From Aeromicrobium senzhongii (GTDB lineage Bacteria > Actinomycetota > Actinomycetes > Propionibacteriales > Nocardioidaceae): a DNA stretch of 64,000 bases. Below are positions 35,476-43,070 of this stretch, piece after piece. Each line of letters opens with the position of its first letter. The stretch's first letter is position 1. The translations under genes were made by a program, and so were the position numbers. Where the stretch lies: contig NZ_CP060587.1 of the NCBI RefSeq assembly GCF_014334735.1, forward strand, positions 1,488,001 to 1,552,000, given 5' to 3'. The notes under the pieces were generated by a model. That model was not told the origin of the DNA. It saw only the letters and a list, made by a program, of their open reading frames with translations, and searched no databases.

Positions 35476-36855
35476 ATGGAAGCCCCAGAACCCTCCGCCA
35501 GTCACGATCTGTTCGCGGACTTTGGCGGTGTCCGTCGACGAGTCTTGGCGGGCACGACAAGGAGCGCGATCCGCGAGGCAGCCTCAGCCGACATCACCTT
35601 GGAGTCGTCTTCGCAGCAGCCGCCCGTCGACTTGGCTGGGGAGTTCGCTCTCATCGTCTCGACACCCGAAGCGGGGGCCGCCGAGGCGTATGACGAAGTC
35701 ATATTCACGGGCCACGTGTTATCGGCTACTCCGGAAGCCGGACAAGTCCGCCTCCGTGCTGAATCTGGACGCGCGCTCGCCGAGTCTCGGCTAGGGCTGT
35801 TCGGTCACGCGAACGTGCCTCCGCTTGAGCTGATGCACTTTCTCGTCCGCCAAGGCGGACTTCCCGAGGAGCGAGTCCGCATTGGTGGGCTGGACCTGAC
35901 GCGCGAAGAAACCTACTCCGTCGAGCAGTTCCTCCAAGGCGTTCACGTAGATGGCGCCGTTCAAGGTCCCGACGTCGATATCGCTCCAGTGACGCCGGAC
36001 CTCAACCCGGATGATGTCCTCGGTCACTCACTCAACAAAGTGTCCGAGCGTTGGGGACGCCCAAGCGCACGGGTCAGGACTCAAGTGCGAGCCACTTCGA
36101 TCTTTGCGGCCTACGAGGCTGGCATGGCGAAGATCGAGGTCGCGCTCGATTCGTTGCTGGCAACGGCTGTGTACGGGCTGACTGAGGACCCTTGGGGTCG
36201 CGAGATCGCGTTCGCAAGAGAAACGCTCTTGGCCAAGCCGGTGGTCATCCCATTCGTGGCCGTCGCTGGCGTCGAGACTCCAAAGCGAATCTGCGTCTCT
36301 AGTGGGACGAGTTCGATTGAGACTTCATTTAGTGTTGACGGGGCTCTTGAACGTTGGTCTGAGATCTTGCACAAGGGCCCGAGCGATGCGGTGGCTCGCG
36401 GCCTGCGGGCTCTTCGGGACGCGGCGGATGAGAGCCGTGACGTATTCGACCGAGCCCATGCCATCTCCACGGCGCTCGAGTACTACGCCGCCAGTAGCCG
36501 CCCTGCTCGGGTAGTCAGTAAGAAGGCCAGGACCGCTGCGGTCGATGGCCTGAGGAAACTGGACATCTTGGATGGCGAGCGCGAGCGTCTCATGGCCCTC
36601 GTCAATGCCGTGAACAATCCGCCACTCATGGCCAAGGTTCGACACCAAGTGAATATCGACGAGGTGCCCGTGAGCGAAGCGGAATGGGCGCTCCTGAGGG
36701 AACTTCGGACTTTGAGAAACCGGACCGTTCACGGCCACGTGCCGACGCAAGACATCCCCGATCGAGGTGCGCTGCGGTGGGCTGTCAGTGTCACGGCCCG
36801 TTTGCTTCTGTTCCGGTGGGCTGCGAGCATCACGGCCGCTCATTCGGATCGATAG
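35476..36855 (+). CDS. Large protein with C-terminal HEPN-like R-x4-H motif
   Basis: 459 residues from MEAPEPSASHDLFADFGG; the upstream in-frame extension is not supported. No membrane segments or signal peptide. The N-terminal 350 residues match no family I recognise. The C-terminus carries LRELRTLRNRTVHGHV, whose RNRTVH fits the R-x4-H catalytic motif of HEPN ribonucleases, preceded by a helical region (LEYYAASSRPARV). By position it is the last gene of the defence cluster and may be a ribonuclease effector, possibly with a sensing N-terminal region. Confidence 0.55.
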   Translation: MEAPEPSASHDLFADFGGVRRRVLAGTTRSAIREAASADITLESSSQQPPVDLAGEFALIVSTPEAGAAEAYDEVIFTGHVLSATPEAGQVRLRAESGRALAESRLGLFGHANVPPLELMHFLVRQGGLPEERVRIGGLDLTREETYSVEQFLQGVHVDGAVQGPDVDIAPVTPDLNPDDVLGHSLNKVSERWGRPSARVRTQVRATSIFAAYEAGMAKIEVALDSLLATAVYGLTEDPWGREIAFARETLLAKPVVIPFVAVAGVETPKRICVSSGTSSIETSFSVDGALERWSEILHKGPSDAVARGLRALRDAADESRDVFDRAHAISTALEYYAASSRPARVVSKKARTAAVDGLRKLDILDGERERLMALVNAVNNPPLMAKVRHQVNIDEVPVSEAEWALLRELRTLRNRTVHGHVPTQDIPDRGALRWAVSVTARLLLFRWAASITAAHSDR

Positions 36856-37044
36856 ATCGGAGGTCCTGCTGTGGCGATCGAGACCCATGCAGACTGCGTC
36901 GGCCGAAGTCGCACACCGCATGTATTTAGTCCTGTGTGGCCACAGCTCGAGCCCGCAGCAGGTGGGCGAGGCCAATCTGCCGATGACAACTTGAGTCTCG
37001 ACCGGGGCTGTAGAACACAAGCGTGCCCGCACGTCTTGTAGGGG

Positions 37045-37388
37045 ATTGACCCCTCGTCTTGCCGGTCTCGGTGGGTCATTTTCCGGCGGTGGCTCATTTT
37101 CGTCCATCGGCCCATTCCGAGTCAGACGTCCGCGCGATCCGCCGACGGCGACGCTGCACGGGCGGCGAATATCGGCAACGGATGGGCACCGCCTGGGTGC
37201 CCGTCCCCATTTACTCCCCCGAAACGATCAGTGTCGACATGAAGTATCCGGAGACAACAGGGAGGGCACCGGAACAGAGGGTCCTCGGGTCCGGGACCCT
37301 TAGTAGTCCGGAGAATCGTTGGGATTCCAGCGAACAACCTCTATCGCGGTCAGAAAATGAACCTGCGACCGTTTGACGATGGGTCAAT
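37045..37388. mobile_element. IS remnant or MITE with inverted ends, no transposase
   Basis: The left end (37045-37084) reads ATTGACCCCTCGTC, then CGGTC and GGTCATTTTCC. The right end, on the opposite strand (37388 back to 37350), reads ATTGACCCATCGTC, then CGGTC and GTTCATTTTCTG. The arms match at most positions with small gaps, and a second GGCTCATTTTCG copy lies inside the left end. Repeated GACCC/TCATTTTC ends are reminiscent of IS21-type elements. Only about 265 bp separate the arms, so any transposase has been lost. Confidence 0.5.
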
Positions 37389-37613
37389 AACGGAAGGGGA
37401 CCCAACACCCCATGATGACGATGAAATTGACCCATACTCATCCGCGCGGATCCTCGTCCGACTGGCAGCGTCGCCCCATCTGCGGCGGCGTCGTGGGCTC
37501 GATCAACCCGTAACCTCTGCAATGCAAGGCAATATCGACGGTCTGTCCAGTTCCGAAGGGGTTCGTCATCGGCGCGCGGGGGAGTCGTCGACGAGGGCTG
37601 CGAAGGGCTGCGC

Positions 37614-37619
37614 TAGACT
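37614..37619 (+). promoter_or_regulatory. -10 element of tRNA-Pro supplied by the island
   Basis: TAGACT lies 14 bases before the mature tRNA start, equivalent in position to TAGGAT at the left end. It is outside the 61-bp repeat, so the intact tRNA is transcribed from island sequence. Confidence 0.45.
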
Positions 37620-37624
37620 CGTTC

Positions 37625-37685
37625 GAGTTGTCACGGGCTGTAGCGCAGCTTGGTAGCGCACCTGACTGGGGGTCAGGGGGTCGCA
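37625..37685 (+). repeat. attR: 61-bp direct repeat within intact tRNA-Pro
   Basis: Identical to 24741-24801. Nine bases of leader plus the first 52 bases of the tRNA; the chromosome resumes with GGTTCAAATCC of the T arm. Confidence 0.9.
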
Positions 37686-37707
37686 GGTTCAAATCCTGTC
37701 AGCCCGA
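37634..37707 (+). tRNA. tRNA-Pro (anticodon GGG)
   Basis: 74 bases folding as a standard cloverleaf: acceptor CGGGCTG paired with CAGCCCG, discriminator A, D arm GCGC..GCGC, anticodon stem CTGAC/GTCAG with loop TGGGGGT (anticodon GGG), T arm GCAGG TTCAAAT CCTGT. CCA is not encoded. It decodes CCC/CCU proline codons and is the integration target of the neighbouring island. Confidence 0.95.
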
Positions 37708-37713
37708 CAACGG

Positions 37714-37737
37714 AAAGCCCCGGGAGACCGGGGCTTT
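37714..37737 (+). terminator. Intrinsic terminator after tRNA-Pro
   Basis: A perfect 10-bp stem AAAGCCCCGG / CCGGGGCTTT with a GAGA tetraloop, 6 bases after the tRNA, followed by CGTCATTT. Confidence 0.85.
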
Positions 37738-37817
37738 CGTCATTTCCGGACACCGGAGCAGACGAAAGTCGGCAGCGGGCAGCGGGTGTGCAGGCCGTTC
37801 ATCATGTGCCCACGTGG

Positions 37818-38393
37818 TCACCCAAGGTTCGGCTGCGAGGCCTCCGGCCTGGCCGCCAGTCCGTCGCGCACGATCCGCATCGCGCGCGTGATCAGCTCCT
37901 CGGGTTCCCGGTGGCTGGACAGGGTCATGGCGCCCACGATCATCTCGATGGCGAGAAGCAGGTCTTCCTCATCAGTCGAATCGGCCAATCGGCCGTCCCG
38001 TCTGCCCTGAGCCACCGGACCGCTCAGCAGGTTTCTCGTGCGGAGCCTGATCGATTCAACCTCTTCGACACGGTCGTCATCGAGCGCGGCCAGCACCCGA
38101 CTCGATCCGGCATGAAACGAGATGATCTCGTTCAGGATCAGCAGTGCCGCATCCGGTTCATCCGCCACCGCGTGGGCCAGGTCCTCGACGCGGGCGAGAT
38201 TCTCGAGATAGATGGCGGCTGCAAGATCGTGTCGATGAGGGAAGTTTCTCTGCAGCGTTGCGCGGCCGACGCCCGCCCGCTCGGCGATGCGTGCGAGAGG
38301 CACGTCCGCGCCCTCGGAGGCGAAGAGGTCGCGAGCAGCATCGAGGATGGCGGCGCGATTCTGTACCGCGTCGGACCTCTTCTTGGACGGCAT
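37818..38393 (-). CDS. TetR-family transcriptional regulator
   Basis: 191 residues. N-terminal helix-turn-helix: RAAILDAARDLFASEGADVP, then LARIAERAGVGRATLQRNFPHRHDLAAAIY. The rest is the variable ligand-binding and dimerisation domain. Divergent from the SDR gene 177 bases away, with a perfect palindrome in between (38518-38545), so it very likely represses that gene. Ligand unknown; the neighbouring steroid-dehydrogenase-like gene hints at a lipid or steroid. Confidence 0.88.
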   Translation of the reverse strand: MPSKKRSDAVQNRAAILDAARDLFASEGADVPLARIAERAGVGRATLQRNFPHRHDLAAAIYLENLARVEDLAHAVADEPDAALLILNEIISFHAGSSRVLAALDDDRVEEVESIRLRTRNLLSGPVAQGRRDGRLADSTDEEDLLLAIEMIVGAMTLSSHREPEELITRAMRIVRDGLAARPEASQPNLG

Positions 38394-38517
38394 CGCGGAC
38401 TTCCTCCGGGTTGGTGCTGCTGCAGTCTAGTAGGGCACGCCAGGGCGTCGGCGCCCACGCCGGACGCGCTCTCCTGTTGCTTTCCCGCGTATTGCCTGCC
38501 GGGCGCACCAGGGCTAC

Positions 38518-38545
38518 GTTAAGTGGGCATCAATGCCCACTTAAC
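38518..38545. promoter_or_regulatory. Perfect 13-2-13 operator palindrome
   Basis: Arms GTTAAGTGGGCAT and ATGCCCACTTAAC, separated by CA. It lies 24 bases upstream of the SDR start and 125 bases upstream of the divergent TetR start. Length and symmetry are typical of a TetR-family operator. Confidence 0.75.
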
Positions 38546-38569
38546 TCAGTGACCCGAGAGGTCGAGATC

Positions 38570-39589
38570 ATGGTTGAAGAGCTTCGGTACGACGGACGAG
38601 TAGCGATTGTCACGGGAGCAGGTATCGGAATCGGCGCGGCGCACGCTCGTCTCCTGGCTTCGCGCGGAGCGCGTGTGGTCGTGAACGAGCTGCCGCGGAA
38701 CATCGAGCGTGCCGAACTCGTGTGTGAGCAGATTCGGTCTGCCGGGGGAGAGGCCATCGCGGTTGCCGGTGAGATCGGGATCGACGACGACGCACGCGCG
38801 TTGGTCGACGCAACGATCGCGAAGTATGGACGGGTCGACATCGTGATCCACAACGCCGGCGTGCCGTTGGGGCGCGACATGGATGGTTCCGGCTTGGTCC
38901 AGGAGGCGCCGTCGCCGAGGTTCGACAGGTACATGGACGTCAACGTGCGCGGGTCGTTGCAGCTGAACCGCGCTGTCTGGCCGCACTTCGTCGCGCAGAA
39001 GTACGGGCGCGTCCTGTTCACCTCGTCCGCAGTGGGAACCGGGTTCTGGTACAGCCCGACCGGGTATGAGCTCGACTACGCCACGTCGAAGTTGGCGGTC
39101 TTCGCCCTGGCCAGGCAGGTGTCCGCAGCAGGCCAGGAGCACGGCATCATCGCCAACACCGTGATGCCGTGGGCCTTCACCGAGACAGTCGGCGACAGTG
39201 CCGACGGCGAAGAGACGGAGTTGATCACCTTCATGCGCGCGACGCTCCAGCCGGAGAAGGTGGCGATCGCCGTCGCCCCGCTGCTCCACGAGAACGCGCC
39301 CACCACGGGCGAGGCCTTCACCGCCGGGGGCGGCCGGATCGCCCGAGTGTTCCTCGCGGGCGTCCGTGGCTACTTGAACCCTGAGCTCACGCCGGAGGAT
39401 GTCGTCGAGAACTGGACACAGGTCTTCGGCGAGACGGGTGCCTCGGGCGAGATGCTCGACGTCTTCGAGCAGAGCCAGCCTCGCGAGGAGCGCATGTTCA
39501 TGAAGACGCTCGAGACGCAGACGATGCCCGACCTCGCCTGGATCGCGGAACAGTCGGTCAAGGACTCCACTCGCTCGGCTGCGTTGTAG
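38570..39589 (+). CDS. Short-chain dehydrogenase/reductase (extended C-terminus)
   Basis: 339 residues; ATG with GAGAGG 8 bases upstream. Rossmann motif VTGAGIGIGAAHARLL, structural motif HNAGVPLG, and active-site residues Ser in VLFTSSAVG and Tyr-x-x-x-Lys in LDYATSKLA. The chain continues about 80 residues past the usual SDR end (from LNPELTPEDVVENW), similar to multifunctional hydroxyacyl-CoA dehydrogenase-type SDRs that act on acyl-CoA or steroids. Controlled, by inference, by the adjacent TetR. Confidence 0.85.
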   Translation: MVEELRYDGRVAIVTGAGIGIGAAHARLLASRGARVVVNELPRNIERAELVCEQIRSAGGEAIAVAGEIGIDDDARALVDATIAKYGRVDIVIHNAGVPLGRDMDGSGLVQEAPSPRFDRYMDVNVRGSLQLNRAVWPHFVAQKYGRVLFTSSAVGTGFWYSPTGYELDYATSKLAVFALARQVSAAGQEHGIIANTVMPWAFTETVGDSADGEETELITFMRATLQPEKVAIAVAPLLHENAPTTGEAFTAGGGRIARVFLAGVRGYLNPELTPEDVVENWTQVFGETGASGEMLDVFEQSQPREERMFMKTLETQTMPDLAWIAEQSVKDSTRSAAL

Positions 39590-39667
39590 GCGCCGAGGGT
39601 CGCGCAACACCAGACGTGTCGTTTGCGGGCCTCCCGCGTTCGCAGCAAGCGGACGCGGGGTGCCCCG

Positions 39668-40297
39668 TCACCGCCGGTCGCGCGGGTGAAGTTGAGCGAA
39701 CGCCCAACGCAAGGGGCCATCCACGTCGATACTCGGGTCGAGCATCTGCCGGATCATCAGTCCCTCGTTCAACGCGAGCAGTCCGCGGGCGGCGTCGATG
39801 CAGTCGAGGTCGGCAGCGATGACGCCCTCGCGCTGGGCGCGATCGAACAGGTCGACCAGTTCCTGCTCCCAGGCTTCGACCCGACGGCGAACGTGGTCCG
39901 CTGCGATGTGCTCCGGTTGCGCGGCGACACTCAACTTGAGGCTGATCCAGAGCCGGACCCAGGCGGGGGTGGATCGACGGCGCTCAGCGACACGCGTATA
40001 TGCGTCGATGAGGTCGTCGACGTCGAGCGGAGCGTCCGCATCGAAGAACTGCCGGTCAGCCTCCTCTTGAGCCAACAGCACGCCAAGCAGCAGGTCGTCC
40101 TTGGACGCGAAATGGTGCTGCAGTCCGGCGTGGGTGATGCCCACCCGGGTGGCGATCGAGCGCAGCGAGGCCGCCTCGAACCCCACGACCGAGAACTCCT
40201 GGAGAGCCGCGTCGAGAATCTCAGCGCGCTTTGCCAGTCCGACCTTGTACGGCCCACGTCCAACCTTGGTCACCGGACCACTATCTCCCACCCCCAC
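39668..40297 (-). CDS. TetR-family transcriptional regulator
   Basis: 209 residues. HTH region KRAEILDAALQEFSVVGFEA, then LRSIATRVGITHAGLQHHFASKDDLLLGV; an all-helical C-terminal domain follows (VRLWISLKLSVAAQPEHI). Divergent from the flavoprotein gene. An imperfect palindrome ACCTGCCATGTGATAGGT (40339-40356, 12 of 18 positions symmetric) between the two genes could be its operator. Confidence 0.88.
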   Translation of the reverse strand: MGVGDSGPVTKVGRGPYKVGLAKRAEILDAALQEFSVVGFEAASLRSIATRVGITHAGLQHHFASKDDLLLGVLLAQEEADRQFFDADAPLDVDDLIDAYTRVAERRRSTPAWVRLWISLKLSVAAQPEHIAADHVRRRVEAWEQELVDLFDRAQREGVIAADLDCIDAARGLLALNEGLMIRQMLDPSIDVDGPLRWAFAQLHPRDRR

Positions 40298-40338
40298 GCG
40301 GCGGCGTCGAGGTGTGGGTGGATCGCCGTGCCGCGAAA

Positions 40339-40356
40339 ACCTGCCATGTGATAGGT
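40339..40356. promoter_or_regulatory. Imperfect palindrome, candidate TetR operator
   Basis: ACCTGCCATGTGATAGGT, symmetric at 12 of 18 bases, located between the divergent TetR gene (start 40297) and the flavoprotein gene (start 40384). Confidence 0.35.
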
Positions 40357-40383
40357 ATTAGTCCGCAAACGGAGGAGTGTGAG

Positions 40384-42024
40384 ATGGATAACAAGTCATT
40401 CGACCTGGTGGTCGTGGGAACTGGCACAGGGATGCTGGCCGCGCTTGCGGCGGCGGAGGCAGGACTGTCGGTTCTCCTGGTGGAGAAGTCGGAATACGTC
40501 GGCGGTTCGACCGCCCTGTCCGGCGGTGGTTTCTGGGTTCCGAGCAACCCGATGCTGACCGAGGCCGGCGCGGAGGACCCGATGTCCGAGGCGACCAAGT
40601 ACCTGGCTGCGGTGACCCGCGGGGAGGCACCCGAAGCTCGCTGGAAGTCGTTCCTGTCACACGGCGCCGAGGCCGTGAAGGCGCTGGCGCGCCTGACGCC
40701 GCTGAAGTTCGGTCACATGACCGACTACGCGGACTACTTCCCCGAACTCCCGGGCGGATCGACGGCCGGTCGGGCCATGGAACCGAAGCCGTTCAACGCG
40801 CGCAAGCTCGGCGCCGACCGGGGCAAGCTGCGTCCGCCCGCGCTGGAGGCACCGTTCCCGATGCCCGTGAGCGGCACCAGCTACAAGTGGCTCAACCTCG
40901 TGGCGCGCACCCCGCGCGGCATCTTCGTCGCCGCGCGCCTGCTGGGGATGGGCGTCGGAGGTCTGGCCATCAAGCGCGAGTACATCGCCGGGGGCGGCGC
41001 GCTGGCCGCCGGGCTGTACGCCGGGGTCCGGGCTCGCAACATCCCGGTCTGGCTGGAGTCCCCGCTGAAGGAACTGATCGTCGAGGACGATCGAGTCGTC
41101 GGCGTCGTGGTCCAGCGCGACGGCAAGGACATCAGCGTCCGGGCCAAGCACGGCGTGATCCTCGCGGCGGGCGGTTTCGACCGCAACGAGGCGATGCGGC
41201 ACGCCCACCAGTCCGAGAAGCTGGACACGGACTGGGCGCTCGGCAACCCCGCCAACACCGGCGACGCGATCACCATCGCCCAAGGGATCGGCGCGGACCT
41301 CGCCTTCCTCGAAGAGGCCTGGTGGTTCCCGGCGGTCCCCATCCCCGGCCCCATGCCGGGCACGCTGCTCGCCGAGCGTTCGCTGCCCGGCCAGATCATC
41401 GTCAACCAGGCCGGCGAACGCTTCATGAACGAAGCTGTCAACTACATGTCGGCCGGCAAGGACCTCCTCGCGCAGGACCTGCCGGTGTGGATGATCTTCG
41501 ACCAGCGCTACCGCAACCGGTACGTGTTCGGCGGATCCATCTTCCCTCGCCAGTCCTTCCCGAAGGAGTGGTACGACGCGGGCGTGGTCAAGAAGGCCGA
41601 CTCGCTCGAGAAGCTGGCCGCCGACCTGGGCATGCCGGCCCTGCCGCAGAGCGTCCAACGCTTCAACGACCTGTGCGCCTCCGGGCACGACGACGACTTC
41701 GGTCGCGGCGACAGCGCCTATGACCGCTACTACGGAGACCCCGGCATCAAGCCGAACCCGTGCCTGGGCCCGATCGACAAGGGTCCGTACTACGCGGTCC
41801 AGGTCGTGCCCGGCGACCTCGGCACCTGCGGTGGCGTGAAGGCCGACGAGTTCGGCCGCGCCCTGCGCCCCGACGGAACGACCATCGAGGGCCTGTACGC
41901 CATCGGCAACGCGGCCGGCAACGCCTTCGGCCGGGTCTACCCCGGACCGGGTGCGACGATCGCCCAGGGCCTCGTGTTCGGCTACATCGCCGCCAACCAC
42001 GCCGCCGGGCGGTTGCCGGACTGA
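40384..42024 (+). CDS. FAD-dependent 3-ketosteroid-delta1-dehydrogenase-like protein
   Basis: 546 residues; ATG with a strong GGAGGAG site. FAD-binding motif VVVGTGTGMLAALAAAEAG with Glu in LLVEKSEYVGGSTALSGGG, a second FAD segment HGVILAAGGFDRN, and the C-terminal family block GPYYAVQVVPGDLGTCGG then LYAIGNAAGNAFGRVYPGPG. Members dehydrogenate C1-C2 of 3-ketosteroids or related substrates. With the SDR and two TetR genes it suggests a small steroid or isoprenoid degradation locus, though other cholesterol genes are not in the window. Confidence 0.82.
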   Translation: MDNKSFDLVVVGTGTGMLAALAAAEAGLSVLLVEKSEYVGGSTALSGGGFWVPSNPMLTEAGAEDPMSEATKYLAAVTRGEAPEARWKSFLSHGAEAVKALARLTPLKFGHMTDYADYFPELPGGSTAGRAMEPKPFNARKLGADRGKLRPPALEAPFPMPVSGTSYKWLNLVARTPRGIFVAARLLGMGVGGLAIKREYIAGGGALAAGLYAGVRARNIPVWLESPLKELIVEDDRVVGVVVQRDGKDISVRAKHGVILAAGGFDRNEAMRHAHQSEKLDTDWALGNPANTGDAITIAQGIGADLAFLEEAWWFPAVPIPGPMPGTLLAERSLPGQIIVNQAGERFMNEAVNYMSAGKDLLAQDLPVWMIFDQRYRNRYVFGGSIFPRQSFPKEWYDAGVVKKADSLEKLAADLGMPALPQSVQRFNDLCASGHDDDFGRGDSAYDRYYGDPGIKPNPCLGPIDKGPYYAVQVVPGDLGTCGGVKADEFGRALRPDGTTIEGLYAIGNAAGNAFGRVYPGPGATIAQGLVFGYIAANHAAGRLPD

Positions 42025-42149
42025 CGTCCGCCCGACGACGTGAACAGCGGAGTCGTCGCCGCGGATCAGCGTTCGCGCTGGGCCGCGGCGGCGACTCCGT
42101 GGTGGCGTTCGTCGGGACAGCCAACGACGATGAGGGGGAGATCCGCCTG

Positions 42150-43070
42150 ATGCCGGGATTCACGACCAGCACGTTCACCACAGCGGGGCTCCTTGCGGCT
42201 GCCGTGGTGCTCGCGGGGTGTTCCGCGGCATCCGGGCCGACCCGTGAACCGTCGAGCGCTCCCACGACGTCCGCGTTGCCGGGTAGCGCCCAGATTGCTG
42301 ATCGGCTCGCAGCGCTGGAGGAGCAGCACGACGTGACGATCGGCGTCAGCGCCGTCGACGTGCAGGGGAAGCGCGTGGAGTACCGGGCCGGCGACCGATT
42401 TGGCTACGCGTCGACGGTGAAGGCGTTCGCCGCCGCGACGATGCTGGCCGAGAAGACACCGCAGGAGCGTGCGAAGACGGTGCGATGGACGCAGGCGGAC
42501 ATCGACGCTGCCGGATACTCGCCCGTGACGTCGGAGCACCCGGAGCGCGGTCTGACCCTGGACGAGCTGGCCGAGGCCGCCGTGCGGGACAGCGACAACA
42601 CGGCGATGAACCTCGTGCTCCGGTCCGTGGGCGGCCCTGAGGCGGTCGAGAAGTTCCTGCGAACCCTGGGCGACGACCGCACGCAGCTCGACTCCTACGA
42701 GCCGGACCTGAACACCGTCACGCCGAGCCAGGTCGCGAACACGACGACGCCGACCGCGTTCGCGACAGCGCTGCAGGCGGCGGTGGAGACGAAGGCGATC
42801 GCGCCTCGGGAACGTCGCACCCTGCTGGACTGGATGGGCGGCAACAGCACGGGTGACACGCTGACCCGTGCCGGCCTCCCGGCCGGGTGGGAGGTCGCCG
42901 ACAAGTCCGGTGGTGCCGGCGGCCTGCGCAACGACATCGGCGTGGTCACCGGCCCCGACGGTCAGACGGTCTACCTCGCGGTGTTCACGTCGACCAACGA
43001 TCCCGAGGCCGAGTACGACGACGTCGTGGTCGAGGAGGCCGCGCGCGCGGTGCTGGCCGAGTACTCCTGA
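42150..43070 (+). CDS. Class A beta-lactamase, lipoprotein
   Basis: 306 residues; GAGGGGGAG precedes the ATG. Lipoprotein signal peptide with lipobox LAGC near residue 25, then a Ser/Thr/Pro spacer. Active-site motifs of class A enzymes are all present: S-x-x-K in YASTVKAF, SDN in VRDSDNTAMN, E-x-x-LN in YEPDLNTV and KSG (for KTG) in ADKSGGAGG. It hydrolyses penicillins or cephalosporins outside the membrane. Its 3' end overlaps the convergent amidotransferase gene by 100 bases. Confidence 0.92.
   Translation: MPGFTTSTFTTAGLLAAAVVLAGCSAASGPTREPSSAPTTSALPGSAQIADRLAALEEQHDVTIGVSAVDVQGKRVEYRAGDRFGYASTVKAFAAATMLAEKTPQERAKTVRWTQADIDAAGYSPVTSEHPERGLTLDELAEAAVRDSDNTAMNLVLRSVGGPEAVEKFLRTLGDDRTQLDSYEPDLNTVTPSQVANTTTPTAFATALQAAVETKAIAPRERRTLLDWMGGNSTGDTLTRAGLPAGWEVADKSGGAGGLRNDIGVVTGPDGQTVYLAVFTSTNDPEAEYDDVVVEEAARAVLAEYS

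Larger units (their letters stand above)
36856..37624. other. Non-coding right end of the island
   Basis: About 770 bp without a supportable gene. It holds the IS remnant described separately (37045-37388), a 10-bp inverted repeat ATGGGTCAAT/ATTGACCCAT (37379-37388 and 37426-37435), a GGGCACC/GGTGCCC hairpin (37184-37202) and, at the far end, the -10 element of the intact tRNA-Pro. Confidence 0.55.
24741..37685. mobile_element. Integrated genomic island in tRNA-Pro(GGG), integrase not found
   Basis: The segment is bounded by the 61-bp direct repeats, is visibly more AT-rich and has more relaxed codon use than both flanks. Cargo runs mainly on the minus strand up to 33.6 kb and on the plus strand after it. 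An excisionase-like gene lies next to attL but no tyrosine or serine integrase could be recognised, so the element may be immobile or mobilised in trans. Cargo: orphan antitoxin, two giant CAP-like secreted proteins, Mrr-type nuclease, deoxyribosyltransferase/TIR-like protein, AbiV and a second HEPN-type protein. Confidence 0.85.

Noticed and set aside
37650-38522. Plus-strand open frame beginning inside tRNA-Pro
   Set aside because: It starts within the tRNA, crosses a strong terminator and is antisense to a clear TetR gene.
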